Shown one piece after another: positions 1 through 9,282 of a stretch of DNA of 64,000 nt. The notes below the pieces were generated by a model. That model was not told the DNA's origin, ran no database searches, and worked only from the letters and a program-made list of their open reading frames with translations. The DNA is from Cryobacterium breve (lineage in GTDB: Bacteria > Actinomycetota > Actinomycetes > Actinomycetales > Microbacteriaceae). The DNA lies in NCBI RefSeq assembly GCF_004402375.1, contig NZ_SOGJ01000023.1:310001-374000 (forward strand), written 5' to 3'. Each line of letters opens with the position of its first letter. Position 1 is the first letter of the stretch. The translations under genes were made by a program, and so were the position numbers.

Positions 1-2166
1 ACCACCGACGATGAAGAGAACGTCACCGGGCAGGCGCAACCACTCAAGCACGGCGTTACCAGGTTCAGTGATGAAGTTCAGGCTGCGCGCCTCAAAGTAG
101 CCGTCGTTGATGGAGTGCCACAGCTGGATGACGCCGAGCGGCAGCAGAGTCGCGAAGGTCATCCAGGCCAAGCCGAGATTCAGGCACCAGAACGATAGCT
201 TTGCGAGCCGATCCGGCCAGCGCTCAGGTGGAATCAGGTAGCGAAGGGCGAACAGCGCCAGTCCGACCCCGAGCATCCCGTAGACCCCCATCATGGCCGC
301 GTGGGCGTGGTTGGCCGTTAGGGCTGTGCCGATCTCGTAATAGGAGATGATCGGCAGGTTGATCAGGAAGCCGAAGACGCCCGCACCCAGGAAGTTCCAG
401 AACCCGACAGCCACCAGAAACATGACCGCCCAGCGGTGCGGGAACGGGGCCGAGCTGCGGGACTCCTGTCGGGCACCGAGCTGCAAGAAACTCCACGCCT
501 CGATGGTCAGGAAGGTCAGCGGGATCACCTCGAGAGCGGAAAAGAACGCCCCAAGCGCCATGTGCTCCACGGGGGTTCCTGAGAAGTACAGGTGGTGCAT
601 GGTGCCAAGGATCCCGCCGGCGGAATAGAGGATGACGTCAAGGAGGATGATCTGCATGGCGATCTTGTGCTTGACCACGCCGAGCATCACGAAGATGTAC
701 GCGACCATGACCGTCGTGAACAACTCCAGGAAGTCCTCGACCCAAAGGTGCACCACCCAGAAGCGCCAGAATTCAGCCACGCTCAGATGTACCTCGGTGC
801 CGGCCAGCATCCCGACCGCGTAGAACGCTGGAATCGCCAGACCAGAGTAGAAGAACAGCCATGGCAGGTTGAAGCGGTGTTCAGACTTGAGCCGAGCCCG
901 GATGCCGCGGTAAATAATGACGATCCACAGGGTCAGGCCCACGACGAGCATGCCCTGCCAGACCTTGGGCAGATCGATGTACTCCCACTGCATGCCCCAG
1001 AAGATCGAGTCCTTGGCCGCTTCGACGCCGAACACGCTCATCGCCTCACCGACGAAGGAGCCGGCGATCACGACGGCGAGAGCTCCGAGCAGCGCGTAAG
1101 CGAGCCAGTGCTGGCGCTTGGGCTCCCGGCCGGATATATACGGCGCGAGAAAGATGCCCGCGGCCAAGAACGATGCGGCCGTCCAGAGCAGCGAGAGCTG
1201 CACGTGCCAAGTGCGGGCAAGGTTGAACGGCAGGACCTGGGCCAAGTCAATTCCGAAGAAGCTGGTGAGGTCCACCCGGTAGTGCTCGATTGCCGCTCCC
1301 AGGAACGCCTGGGCGAGAAACATCAAAGCGACAACGAAGAAGAACCAGGCCGTGGCGGACTGTGCCGGGGTCACCTTCACCTCTCCCGGCTGCCGGAACG
1401 ACAACGCCGGGGTCTCTTCCCCGTGCTGCCAGCCCATCTTTTTGCTCCACCGGCCATACAGGCCGAAAAGTGCGCCGAGGGCGACGAGCAGCGAGATGAG
1501 TGACAGTGCGCTCCACACAATGATGTCAGCGGTCGGCGCGTTGTCCACAAGCGGTTCGGCGGGCCAGTTATTCGAGTACGAGTAGTCGTGTCCCGGCCGT
1601 TCAGCGGCGGAGGCCCAGGCGGTCCAGGCGAAGAACGCCGTGAGCTCATGCACCTCGGCCTCGTCGGTGATCGCGTAGGGGATCAGCCCGTACTGCGTCG
1701 TCGGAGCTCCGAAGTAGTCAGCGTAATGCTGAGTGATCTCGTCGAACGCTTCAATCTGTAGGTCGGTGAAGACCAGATCGCCCGAGGTGGCGTCGTAGCG
1801 ATTGGTGCGCATCATCTCGACGAGTTCACCCTGGGGGTCCTGCACTCCGGAGGCGGTTAGGGCCTCGAGCACAAATTCGGAGGACCGGCGCAGATAGTCT
1901 GCCGTGTAGTCCGGGCCCAGATATCCTCCGTGGCCCATAATCGAGCCGTACTGCTGCAACCCGCGACCGGCGAAGATCTGCTGGCCGTCGGTGATCTCTG
2001 CGCCGGTGAAGACGACCTCGCCCTGCGAGTCGACCACCTGCTGGGGCTGCGGCATCGAGTCGGTGTATGTCCTCAGGGCGAGGAATCCCATGACGGCGAA
2101 CCCGAAGACCATGACCAGGGCAACGCCCTGAACCCACCCCTTGGAGACCATCAACTCCGATCGCAC
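1..2166 (-). CDS. norZ: Quinol-dependent nitric oxide reductase (qNor), C-terminus outside window
   Basis: Single-subunit heme-copper-type NO reductase of the cytoplasmic membrane; reduces 2 NO to N2O with electrons from quinol. About 722 codons are present and the reading frame runs off the window start, so the last few dozen residues are missing. Translating the minus strand gives an N-terminal TM segment followed by the soluble qNor domain (QQIFAGRGLQQYGSIMGHGG), then the multi-helix catalytic core with HLWVE and HHLY histidine motifs. I prefer the GTG at 2166 (AAGG eight bases upstream) over the ATG at 2151, which has no well-spaced SD. It lies downstream of nirK on the same strand but about 430 bp away, so it probably has its own promoter. 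Confidence 0.93.
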   Translation of the reverse strand, partial: MRSELMVSKGWVQGVALVMVFGFAVMGFLALRTYTDSMPQPQQVVDSQGEVVFTGAEITDGQQIFAGRGLQQYGSIMGHGGYLGPDYTADYLRRSSEFVLEALTASGVQDPQGELVEMMRTNRYDATSGDLVFTDLQIEAFDEITQHYADYFGAPTTQYGLIPYAITDEAEVHELTAFFAWTAWASAAERPGHDYSYSNNWPAEPLVDNAPTADIIVWSALSLISLLVALGALFGLYGRWSKKMGWQHGEETPALSFRQPGEVKVTPAQSATAWFFFVVALMFLAQAFLGAAIEHYRVDLTSFFGIDLAQVLPFNLARTWHVQLSLLWTAASFLAAGIFLAPYISGREPKRQHWLAYALLGALAVVIAGSFVGEAMSVFGVEAAKDSIFWGMQWEYIDLPKVWQGMLVVGLTLWIVIIYRGIRARLKSEHRFNLPWLFFYSGLAIPAFYAVGMLAGTEVHLSVAEFWRFWVVHLWVEDFLELFTTVMVAYIFVMLGVVKHKIAMQIILLDVILYSAGGILGTMHHLYFSGTPVEHMALGAFFSALEVIPLTFLTIEAWSFLQLGARQESRSSAPFPHRWAVMFLVAVGFWNFLGAGVFGFLINLPIISYYEIGTALTANHAHAAMMGVYGMLGVGLALFALRYLIPPERWPDRLAKLSFWCLNLGLAWMTFATLLPLGVIQLWHSINDGYFEARSLNFITEPGNAVLEWLRLPGDVLFIVGG

Positions 2167-2597
2167 ATGTTTTACCTTGGATCGTATTCGGACCACGGAT
2201 GGGCCCCTTTCCTGTTGCCTGACAATTCCCCGAATGGGGTACAGCATCGTGTCAAGGCTAGTGGGTATAAAGGACTATCGTGCTTTCTAATCGCATTTTT
2301 GCTTGACGACGATGAAGGCTCCCCCTGATCTCCCCAGTGACATGAAGGAAATGAGAGCTAGAACAACTGCAGACCGAACTCACCGGCGTGACCGTCGTTC
2401 GCGCCGGAATCAGTGGCGTCGCCACCGCCTACTTTCTGCACCGCAGCAACGGTGCTGGGGTTCAGATCACCGTGGTGACGGCACTGCCCGAGGATCTCGG
2501 TCTGGGCGGCGCGGCCCGAGGCCTGTACGCGCGGCCCGAGGCCTGTACGCGCGGACGGGAAAATCTTCGGCGTTCAGGACAACGACTCCATCGCTGC
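2167..2597. other. norZ-nirK gap with possible oxidoreductase gene remnant
   Basis: No intact gene. The part next to norZ must hold its promoter, but I see no clear -35/-10 pair. Plus-strand frame 2388-2540 reads RAGISGVATAYFLHR and then GVQITVVTALPEDLGLGGAA, which resembles a dinucleotide-binding beta-alpha-beta start of an FAD/NAD(P) oxidoreductase with the first glycine lost. It then runs into a tandem duplication and out of frame. A second short stretch, GKIFGVQDNDSIAA followed by a stop at about 2600, is in another frame. This looks like a decayed gene fragment, but similarity is by eye only. Confidence 0.3.
2509..2548. repeat. 20-bp perfect tandem duplication
   Basis: The 20-base unit beginning gcgcggcccgag and ending gcctgtac occurs twice back to back (2509-2528 and 2529-2548), followed by a partial third start. 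It lies inside the putative oxidoreductase remnant, and a 20-bp insertion shifts that frame, so it may be part of the decay. Confidence 0.9.
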
Positions 2598-5255
2598 CTA
2601 GGGCAGTACCTCGAGGACGCCGCGGGCACCCTTCTCGGCATCCGACATGATGTGGCTGACGAAGGGGTAGTGACCAGCCTCGGTGAAGTCAAGCTCCACA
2701 AAGCCGCCCTGCGCCACGGCAAGGTCGAGTACCTGAGCACCGCCGGTTCCGGTGCTGCCGCCTTCTGTCAGCGAGTAGTCGCCTTCTTTGAAGACGGTGT
2801 GGAACTGACCGCCGACGACGTGGAAGGCGCTGCCCACGTTCGGCCCGGCATCCAGCACCCAGATCCGCACACGCTCGCCCACTTTGGCCTGGAGTGGGCG
2901 GGCGGCGTACTGGTTGGCGTAACCGTTGAAGACCACCAGGTCCGGCGTCTGCGACTCAACCTTGGCCGCGTCCGCCTCGCCACCCCTGGCACCGAGGTAC
3001 AGTTCGGACTGTACGACGAGGTACTCGCGATCGACCTCGGCCAGGCCGGGAGGGTCGATGATGACGGCGCCGAACATCCCGTTGGCGATATGCATTGACA
3101 TGGGCATTGTGGAGCAGTGATACAACCAGATGCCGGACCGGGTAGCGGTGAACGTGTAGACAAGGCTTTCGCCGGGCTGAATGGTGCGCATCACGTCGTC
3201 CGGCGCAATGGAACCGGCGTGGAAGTCGATGGAATGACCCATTGTTCCCTTGTTCACCAAGGTGATCTCGAACACGTCACCCACCTTTCCGCGCAGGGTG
3301 GGGCCGGGCACGGCACCGTCGAAGGTCCATAGCGTCTGGGTGACGCCCGGGGCCACTTCGGTCTGAACATCCCGCACGACCAGGGTGCGTTCGTGCACGG
3401 TGGCGGATGTGGCGGGCGGCAACGTCGCATCCCTTGCCTCAAAATCGGTGCCGGGCTCGGCCATCGGGTCGAGGTCCTCCGCAGCGGAGGTCTCGCCGGC
3501 GACCAGCCCTCGGTCGGAGTCGTCGGTGGACATGCCTTCCCTGTCGTGCATCGCCGTGCTGTCGCTGTCGCCGGCCGTGGCGGAATCGCCCGATGCTCCA
3601 CCGACAGCGACGATACTGATCTCCATACCGAGCAATCGGTGGCCGGCGATCGAACACCAGCCTTCGATGCTCGCACCGATCACACCAAGGGCCACACTTT
3701 CACTCGCTCCCGCGGCGATCGACCCGGACACCACACCGGATTCGAGCACCAAGTTGTGCGCCATGTCGTCACTATTGGTGAGGGTGATCACGAGCTCGTC
3801 GCCCACGGGAACTTCGATGCGGTCAGGCACGAACCGGGTGTCCACCATGTCCACGGCGACCGTGGTGGTGTGCCCGGTGCTCGCGGCACCGGATGTCCCG
3901 GCCGGGGTTCCCGTGGCGAGGCCAAGCGATGTCGGGTCGGCGACGATGCCGACGGTCATCGTGAGTAGCAAAACGCCCGCGGCCGCGAGCATCCGCCCGG
4001 TCTGGCGCGGCCTAGCGGCAGGTAGTGCACGCTCCCCCGGAGCGATGCGCACCAGCGGGAGGGCACGCACCCGCCTGTTGGTGAACAGTGCGCGGGTGAA
4101 ATACACCAGGAAGCTGGTGAGGGTGACCACGATCAGCATCGAGAGGATCACCTTGAGGATGCTCGAGACCGGAAGCAGCGACAGGACGAGAGCACCGTTG
4201 ACGACCAGAACCCGGAATAGACCGCCCCGGTCGAGCTCGGCCGCAGTGGCCTTGATCGCGGCTGGACCGCCGCCGAGCACCACCGGGATCAGGTGGGAGA
4301 GGGCACCGAGCACAACCTGAGCGGCGAAGCCGGCAGTGAAGTAGGGCACCAGGGTTTCGACGCCGGAGGCCGCGATGGTCCAACTAGGGGCGAGGGCTAC
4401 CTGCAGCCCGAAGCCGAGGGTGCAAAGCGCGAACCAGACCTGCGAGGCGCCGAGGCTCCAAGCGGCGAACGTGAGGGCGGGCGCATGACGGAGCTGGCCG
4501 ACCGCCTCCCAGAGCACCCGGCCAAGGCCGGCCAAATAGATGAGGATGCCGAGCGATGCGATCAGTCGCAGGTCAGCCGCGCAACCAACCATGACGAGGA
4601 CGAGGCCTCCGAGGAGCACCGACAGGGTATGACCGGCGGCTACGGTGGCACCCTCGATCCGGGTGTGCAGCACCGTGGGCCACAGGAGTGCACTCGTGCC
4701 GATCACGGTAAGCCCCACCCAGCCGAGCAGGTTGAGGGCCAGGTGGCCGATGAAGAGGCGTTCGTAGGCCTCACCGCCTCCGTCGAGCCGGGCCATCAGG
4801 ATGCCCAGGACTACGCCGGCCGCCAGCGCAACCGCGCTGGCCACGTAGTAGCGCACGAGCGGGGCGAACCGGCCGGGCATCGCTCCGTGCGACTGCGACA
4901 CGATTACGACGGCGTGGGCCAGCGCGTTCAGACCCACCGCGATGCCGCCGACCAGCACGAGTGGGAAGGTGTCGAGGACCATGCCCGTCATCACAGTCAG
5001 GGCGCCCACTGTGTGCACGGTCAGGCGGAGCCCGAGCGACAGCTTGTTGCCGAAGGCCTTGCGTCGCAGCAGGGTGTCAGCGAAGTGCTGGCTCCAAATC
5101 AGGATAGCGGTGCTCACGGCACCGAGCAGAAGGATGTGCACCATCAGCCAACCGGCCGCGGGCGTTATGCGGTGCAGGAAAATGGCGACCACCGTGGCGG
5201 CTAACCAGGCGGGCACCAGGATGCCTGAGATTATGTTCCTGCGTCTTATTTTCAC
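2598..5255 (-). CDS. nirK: NirK copper nitrite reductase fused to NnrS-like membrane and cupredoxin domains
   Basis: Reduces nitrite to NO. From the GTG at 5255 it is 885 aa in three parts. Residues ~1-420 hold about 12 hydrophobic segments like the neighbouring NnrS-like protein. Residues ~450-550 form a cupredoxin with a type 1 copper set (His in AHNL, then CSIAGHRLLGM). Residues ~615-885 are a two-domain NirK: H674 and H679 in GHSIDFH, H713-C714 in HCSTMPMSMH, H722, M727 and a late His in GHYPFVSH fit the type 1 and type 2 copper ligands. The GTG overlaps the stop of the upstream gene (GTGA), which decides the start over longer upstream frames. The fused cupredoxin could pass electrons to the NirK type 1 site; this is inference. 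Confidence 0.93.
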   Translation of the reverse strand: MKIRRRNIISGILVPAWLAATVVAIFLHRITPAAGWLMVHILLLGAVSTAILIWSQHFADTLLRRKAFGNKLSLGLRLTVHTVGALTVMTGMVLDTFPLVLVGGIAVGLNALAHAVVIVSQSHGAMPGRFAPLVRYYVASAVALAAGVVLGILMARLDGGGEAYERLFIGHLALNLLGWVGLTVIGTSALLWPTVLHTRIEGATVAAGHTLSVLLGGLVLVMVGCAADLRLIASLGILIYLAGLGRVLWEAVGQLRHAPALTFAAWSLGASQVWFALCTLGFGLQVALAPSWTIAASGVETLVPYFTAGFAAQVVLGALSHLIPVVLGGGPAAIKATAAELDRGGLFRVLVVNGALVLSLLPVSSILKVILSMLIVVTLTSFLVYFTRALFTNRRVRALPLVRIAPGERALPAARPRQTGRMLAAAGVLLLTMTVGIVADPTSLGLATGTPAGTSGAASTGHTTTVAVDMVDTRFVPDRIEVPVGDELVITLTNSDDMAHNLVLESGVVSGSIAAGASESVALGVIGASIEGWCSIAGHRLLGMEISIVAVGGASGDSATAGDSDSTAMHDREGMSTDDSDRGLVAGETSAAEDLDPMAEPGTDFEARDATLPPATSATVHERTLVVRDVQTEVAPGVTQTLWTFDGAVPGPTLRGKVGDVFEITLVNKGTMGHSIDFHAGSIAPDDVMRTIQPGESLVYTFTATRSGIWLYHCSTMPMSMHIANGMFGAVIIDPPGLAEVDREYLVVQSELYLGARGGEADAAKVESQTPDLVVFNGYANQYAARPLQAKVGERVRIWVLDAGPNVGSAFHVVGGQFHTVFKEGDYSLTEGGSTGTGGAQVLDLAVAQGGFVELDFTEAGHYPFVSHIMSDAEKGARGVLEVLP

Positions 5256-6496
5256 GGCTGCGACCCTTTCAGGAGCGATGATGACGCGGTGGTGGGATCG
5301 GTTGGCACAGTGGATTTCTTCGGCGTGGCGGGCCCGCGCGGCACGCTCCGGGCCGGTTGTGCGGTGTTGCCGAGCAGCACCGAAACGACAGCGATCACGA
5401 CGAACAGGAGCACCGCGACGATGTTGAACACCCCACCCCACTGCACCAGCGCCGGCAAGCCGTAGGCATCGCCGAATAACACCCGGGCCAGCAGCGAGAG
5501 GTGTAGCAGCACCGCCGGTAGGTACATGATCGGACGGTACGGCAGCGGTCGCCGCAGTACTGCCGGCAGGATGGTGGGCGCGTGCGCCATGATCATCGAC
5601 ACCACGAATCCAAGGAATACCGCGTGCATCATGGCGTCGTAGCCGGGGCCGGAGTACACCGGGCCCTGCAGCAACCAGATGCCGCCGACAACAACCAGCC
5701 AGCCGTATCCGGCCAGCAGACAGCTAGCCATGAAACGGGGCAATCCGGTGGAACGCACCATTCGGGTGGCGATGTCGTGATTGAACAACCAGACCACCAG
5801 CGCGAGCATCCCGGCGCCCAGCAGGGGGTGGCCGGCGACCGGCCAGATCAGGGCCACGACGGCGCCGAAGCAGAGGGCCAGGCCGATGCCGAGCATCCAC
5901 GATTCGGCCCGATGGTCGACAGTGGGCGAAATGCGGGAGAGCTCGAGGCGCTCTCCGGCGATGGTGAGCACGAGATAAAGAATGAGCAGCGGTGCGATCT
6001 GCGGGATGCCGATTCCGCGCAGCCAGAAGACCGTGGCCATCAGACCAGCCAGCGCGCCGAGCACCTGGACACCAGTGGAGATCGCCGCCTGCTTGCGCCA
6101 AATCTCGGCGTAAATGGCCAGTAACATGACACAGCCGCCGATCAGGGCGCACTGACCCACGATCACGGGCAGCGGAGAGATGAGTGCGATGCCGCCGGTA
6201 CCGAGTAGGCCGGGCGAGAGGTAGGCCCAACCACGTCGCACGGCCACGGCTCGCTCGAGCACCACAACGGTGCCGACGAAGCCGAAGACCATCAGCGGGC
6301 CGTGCACCTCGGTCAAGCGCCTGCTGTCGACCGGGGCGGCCAGGCCGAGCAGCTGCAGGGCGCCGTTGAGACCGGCGAGCAGTGCGATGCCGCCCAGTAG
6401 CAGAAAGAGAAGTCGCCCGGAGACGTTAGGCCGCACCGTCGCCCCGGTGCCGCGCGCGGCGCTGCCGGCGCGGCGAAGTGGACTAAGGGTGTTCAT
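5252..6496 (-). CDS. NnrS-like multi-TM protein
   Basis: 414 aa, about 12 predicted membrane segments, followed by a polar Ser/Pro/Thr tail of ~35 residues. HGPLMVFGFVGTVVVLERA near residue 65 and HAVFLGFVVSMIMAHAPTIL near residue 290 match the NnrS/heme-copper-like pattern of conserved histidines in TM helices. NnrS proteins are heme- and copper-containing membrane proteins linked to nitrosative stress and denitrification; the exact activity is unsettled. Its stop overlaps the nirK GTG by four bases, so the two are translationally coupled. It also resembles the N-terminal domain of that NirK, suggesting a duplicated module. Confidence 0.8.
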   Translation of the reverse strand: MNTLSPLRRAGSAARGTGATVRPNVSGRLLFLLLGGIALLAGLNGALQLLGLAAPVDSRRLTEVHGPLMVFGFVGTVVVLERAVAVRRGWAYLSPGLLGTGGIALISPLPVIVGQCALIGGCVMLLAIYAEIWRKQAAISTGVQVLGALAGLMATVFWLRGIGIPQIAPLLILYLVLTIAGERLELSRISPTVDHRAESWMLGIGLALCFGAVVALIWPVAGHPLLGAGMLALVVWLFNHDIATRMVRSTGLPRFMASCLLAGYGWLVVVGGIWLLQGPVYSGPGYDAMMHAVFLGFVVSMIMAHAPTILPAVLRRPLPYRPIMYLPAVLLHLSLLARVLFGDAYGLPALVQWGGVFNIVAVLLFVVIAVVSVLLGNTAQPARSVPRGPATPKKSTVPTDPTTASSSLLKGSQP

Positions 6497-6526
6497 CGAC
6501 GAAATCAGGTCGGGCTGACGCTGGGC

Positions 6527-6865
6527 TTAGCTAGCGCGCGTGAGGCGAATGGTCCAGGTTTCAGGACCGTTCTCGAGGTAGGAGATGAGGAACTCGCCGG
6601 GGCGGTTGCTCTCGAGCTGGCCGAGCAGTGGCAACGGATTGTGTGACGCGACCAGATCGAGGGCGAAACCAGGCTTGATGGAGCCGAGGGCACCGAAAAT
6701 TGCCGCGTGCCGGATTGCATGCGGGATCGGGCGGGAATCTAAGACGATGTTGCCAGTGTCTTCGTGACCGCAAGCGCAGGCATGTCCGTCTGGAGCCGTA
6801 ATGGTTGCCTCGGCATCGACGGCACCGGGGCGGCTGGAGGACAGGCTGATCGGTTCGACGGTCAT
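6527..6865 (-). CDS. DUF2249 domain protein
   Basis: 112 aa, soluble. The C-terminal ~75 residues match DUF2249: LDSRPIPHAIRHAAIFGALG, then the PLPLLGQLE and WTIRLTR end strands. A short N-terminal leader carries a CACGHED cluster (two Cys and a His). DUF2249 proteins are common next to nitrite and NO reductase genes in bacteria but their biochemical role is not established. AAGGAG seven bases before the ATG at 6865 supports the start. It is the first gene of the minus-strand run DUF2249, NnrS-like, nirK; 30 bases separate it from the NnrS-like gene. Confidence 0.85.
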   Translation of the reverse strand: MTVEPISLSSSRPGAVDAEATITAPDGHACACGHEDTGNIVLDSRPIPHAIRHAAIFGALGSIKPGFALDLVASHNPLPLLGQLESNRPGEFLISYLENGPETWTIRLTRAS

Positions 6866-6994
6866 GGTTTTCTCCTTCTGGCCGGGTCGGATGACCCTCA
6901 GGAATTACTTTAGATGATATGTATCCTTTTAACCAAGACGATCGCCCGGTGGTGAATGCCGGAGTCGGAATCGAGCGGTGGAAAAGAGGATCAA

Positions 6995-7339
6995 GTGGCA
7001 ACCAGGGTGTGCGCGAAATCCGAGCTTGGGCTCGGCGAGGCAATCAGGGTAATGGTCGACGGCGTGGCGATAGCCCTGGTAATAGACAGTGTCGGCAATT
7101 GCTTCGCGCTCGGCGACATGTGCTCGCACGCCGACATTTCCCTGTCGGACGGCTTCGTGGAAGGCGACGAACTGGAGTGTTGGGCTCACGGCGGCCGGTT
7201 CGAACTCTCCACCGGTCGGGCCCGAACTCTGCCGGCGTCCGAACCGGTTCCGGTCTACCAGGTCACGATAGTGGACGGTGACGTCTACGTCGACGTAAAC
7301 AACCAGGTCGACATGTCGGCCTACCGGGCCTCGAGCTAG
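6995..7339 (+). CDS. Rieske-type [2Fe-2S] ferredoxin
   Basis: 114 aa from the GTG at 6995 (GAGGA just upstream); an ATG at 6956 would add 13 residues. CSHADISLSDG near residue 45 and CWAHGGRFEL near residue 63 give the Cys-X-His ... Cys-X2-His ligand set of Rieske ferredoxins of the NirD/biphenyl-dioxygenase type, with the usual FALGDMCSHA lead-in. It should carry electrons in the cytoplasm; the partner is not in the window. It is transcribed away from the DUF2249-NnrS-nirK operon across a short AT-rich divergent region (6866-6994), so it may share nitrosative control with it. Confidence 0.85.
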   Translation: MATRVCAKSELGLGEAIRVMVDGVAIALVIDSVGNCFALGDMCSHADISLSDGFVEGDELECWAHGGRFELSTGRARTLPASEPVPVYQVTIVDGDVYVDVNNQVDMSAYRASS

Positions 7340-7378
7340 GTTCTGCTCACACTCGATGCGGCTCGGCCGAGTTTCGGC

Positions 7379-8185
7379 TCAGCCAGGGATGGTTTCCGGC
7401 GCATCGGTCCAGTCCGACGGCAACTCCACAATGCATAGGTGCGGTTGCACGAATGGCCTCAAACGGATGTCGTCGCCGTCGTGGCCGAGCGACCGCGCGA
7501 GGCCCTTCATAAGGCCCAGATGCACTGAGCACACCACGGCGGGATTCTCCTTCGCTTCCGCCCGGAACGGGCACCCGGTCAGCACGATGGATCCCTTGCC
7601 AGCCTGCAACTCGGGCGCGAAGCCGATCTCTGTGAGCACACGCAGCAGCGGCGGAACCACGTCGGCGGCAGGCGTATCGGTGCCGAATGCTTGGGTGGCC
7701 GGCGCAACGGGAACCGGTACGCGGGTGGCCGACCCGTCAGTGGCCTGCTCGCGAGGGCCGGGCTTGCCGGCACCTGGCTCCGCGGGGATCACGGCATCCG
7801 CCACGGCCGCGTACTGCGCCGACCAGCGTTCGCCGGCCCGCACGGCTCGAGCACGGCCTCCGTCGTCGTCCTCGGCGATCACTGCGGCGAGGGCCTCCGT
7901 GAGCTGCTGCTGGGCGGTTTCGGTCGGTAGCGGCGCCGCGATCGCGCTGAAAAGCACGTGCGGGCGTCCCCGCCGCCCGGCTCTGGCAATGTGGCGTAGC
8001 ACGAGCCCGGCCGTCTCGAGGTGCTCCAGGTGAAAGCGCGCCGTGGTGATGTGCAGTCCCAGCGCCGTGGCAACCGTGCCGACGTCGAGGGGCACTGCAG
8101 ACTCGGTCAGGAGAGCCAGTGCACGACGGCGCGGCTCACTGGCCAGGGCGGCATGATGGGCGTCGTTCTGCGTGGTCGTAACCAT
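7379..8185 (-). CDS. Winged-helix regulator with C-terminal cysteines
   Basis: 268 aa. Residues ~10-75 form an ArsR/SufR-like winged helix (EPRRRALALLTES, then TARFHLEHLETAGLVLR). The C-terminal part has three cysteines spaced C-X13-C-X31-C, starting at GCPFRAEAKENPAVVC and ending at HLCIVEL. This recalls SufR-type regulators that bind an Fe-S cluster through C-terminal cysteines. Beside nitrite and NO reductase genes, an Fe-S or NO-responsive role is attractive, but cluster binding is not shown. It converges on the Rieske gene, ending 40 bases from it. A middle segment (~residues 130-175) is low-complexity and Ala/Pro-rich. Confidence 0.72.
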   Translation of the reverse strand: MVTTTQNDAHHAALASEPRRRALALLTESAVPLDVGTVATALGLHITTARFHLEHLETAGLVLRHIARAGRRGRPHVLFSAIAAPLPTETAQQQLTEALAAVIAEDDDGGRARAVRAGERWSAQYAAVADAVIPAEPGAGKPGPREQATDGSATRVPVPVAPATQAFGTDTPAADVVPPLLRVLTEIGFAPELQAGKGSIVLTGCPFRAEAKENPAVVCSVHLGLMKGLARSLGHDGDDIRLRPFVQPHLCIVELPSDWTDAPETIPG

Positions 8186-8725
8186 GCGTTTACAGTAGCA
8201 GCGTACGGTTAAAGCGTGGTGAGTTTGTGGTCACCAGTCGACGTGACACATCTTGGACAGGGCGAGCAGCCGTCAGTGCCCAGCGACTTGGCATTCACCA
8301 CAAGACAGACCCGTCGAATCTTCGAACCGCCGGCCCTATGCCGGGCTAGCCGACACCCCGTTGGATGCGTGACCAACTCGCGTTGGCTGACTGTTCCTGC
8401 CGTGGTGTGCGCCGGGGCCGAAATGTGCCGTCAGCGTGCCGCTGATGTTCACCCGCGGCGCGTTGGCATCCGAGCCGACCCCAGGTCGTGGCGATAGAAC
8501 GCAAACGCTTCTGGGTGTTAAGCTCCCGGGCAAAGGCCGACAAACCACTGCGTGTGGAAACATTTCGCCGGACGATATACTCGCGCTCATCGACCGGCTC
8601 ACCACCAGCGCTTCTGCATCGATCGAAGAGGAAACGGCGCGGGCTGTGTCTCTCGGTGGGGCGCGACCGCGGAGTCGTCTCTCCCGTTCGCACGGGGATG
8701 GCCTCGCCCTGACGTTCGCGCCCGT
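8186..8725. other. Gene-poor gap, possible hipA-like fragment
   Basis: No intact gene. The plus frame near 8565-8715 reads DDILALIDRL and then SLGGARPRSRLS, faintly like the GGARPKA motif of HipA kinases but without the rest of the protein. I treat it as at most a remnant. Nothing else in the gap is convincing. Confidence 0.2.
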
Positions 8726-9043
8726 TCATGGGCTCGAAACCGGGCCGTGTCCGGTGTTAGCCAGGCCGCCATCGATCGGAGATCGTTCACTATCGGCAGA
8801 TGATCCAGGCAGATACGAGCGCGCGATTGCGACACCGACGAGGAGGATCATAACCAGAGCGCTGATCGGGATGAGGTACATGGCTCCGAAGCCCACAACC
8901 GCCGGCCAGATCGGTTCAGGACCATTCAGGCTGGCCCACTGTTCACCGCGGGCCCAACCTATATCGACGTAAACATAGACCCCGAGCAGGGCGAATATGC
9001 TCAAGCCGAGTGCGCCTGCCACACCAATAATCCAAAGTTTCAC
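8726..9043 (-). CDS. Small two-TM membrane protein
   Basis: 105 aa from the GTG at 9043, which has a strong purine-rich SD (GGGGGAGGG) six bases upstream; longer frames start without one. Residues 2-24 and ~50-75 are hydrophobic segments, separated by an acidic/aromatic loop (YVDIGWARGEQWASLNG), with a polar tail ending in SSP. No family recognised. It stands alone between two gaps. Confidence 0.6.
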   Translation of the reverse strand: MKLWIIGVAGALGLSIFALLGVYVYVDIGWARGEQWASLNGPEPIWPAVVGFGAMYLIPISALVMILLVGVAIARSYLPGSSADSERSPIDGGLANTGHGPVSSP

Positions 9044-9282
9044 CGTCGACCCTCCCCCACCTGTTATTCCACACGATCGCATCGATCCATTGGGTTTTGC
9101 AAGCGACTACGCATGGGCCGATCGGACAGTGTACGCATACACGTTCTCTGAGGTGGAAGCAGGCACACACGTGCTGGATTCGAGGGGGTTGCGCTCATGC
9201 AAAGTGAATTGATGGAGAAGATCTTTGTGGATGACTAAGGTTCGCGGCGTCGACCGGATGATATTTTCGGTGGAGACTCACC

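Noticed and set aside
592-1503. Long plus-strand ORF (303 codons)
   Set aside because: Antisense to the qNor gene; composition rich in His, Arg, Glu and Gln with no domain pattern. Shadow ORF.
3385-5204. Long plus-strand ORFs opposite nirK
   Set aside because: Antisense to a gene with all copper ligands in place; low-complexity Ser/Thr/Arg or Gly/Glu translations.
8560-8720. HipA toxin gene
   Set aside because: Only a GGARP-like motif is seen; no kinase motifs, no antitoxin and no intact frame.
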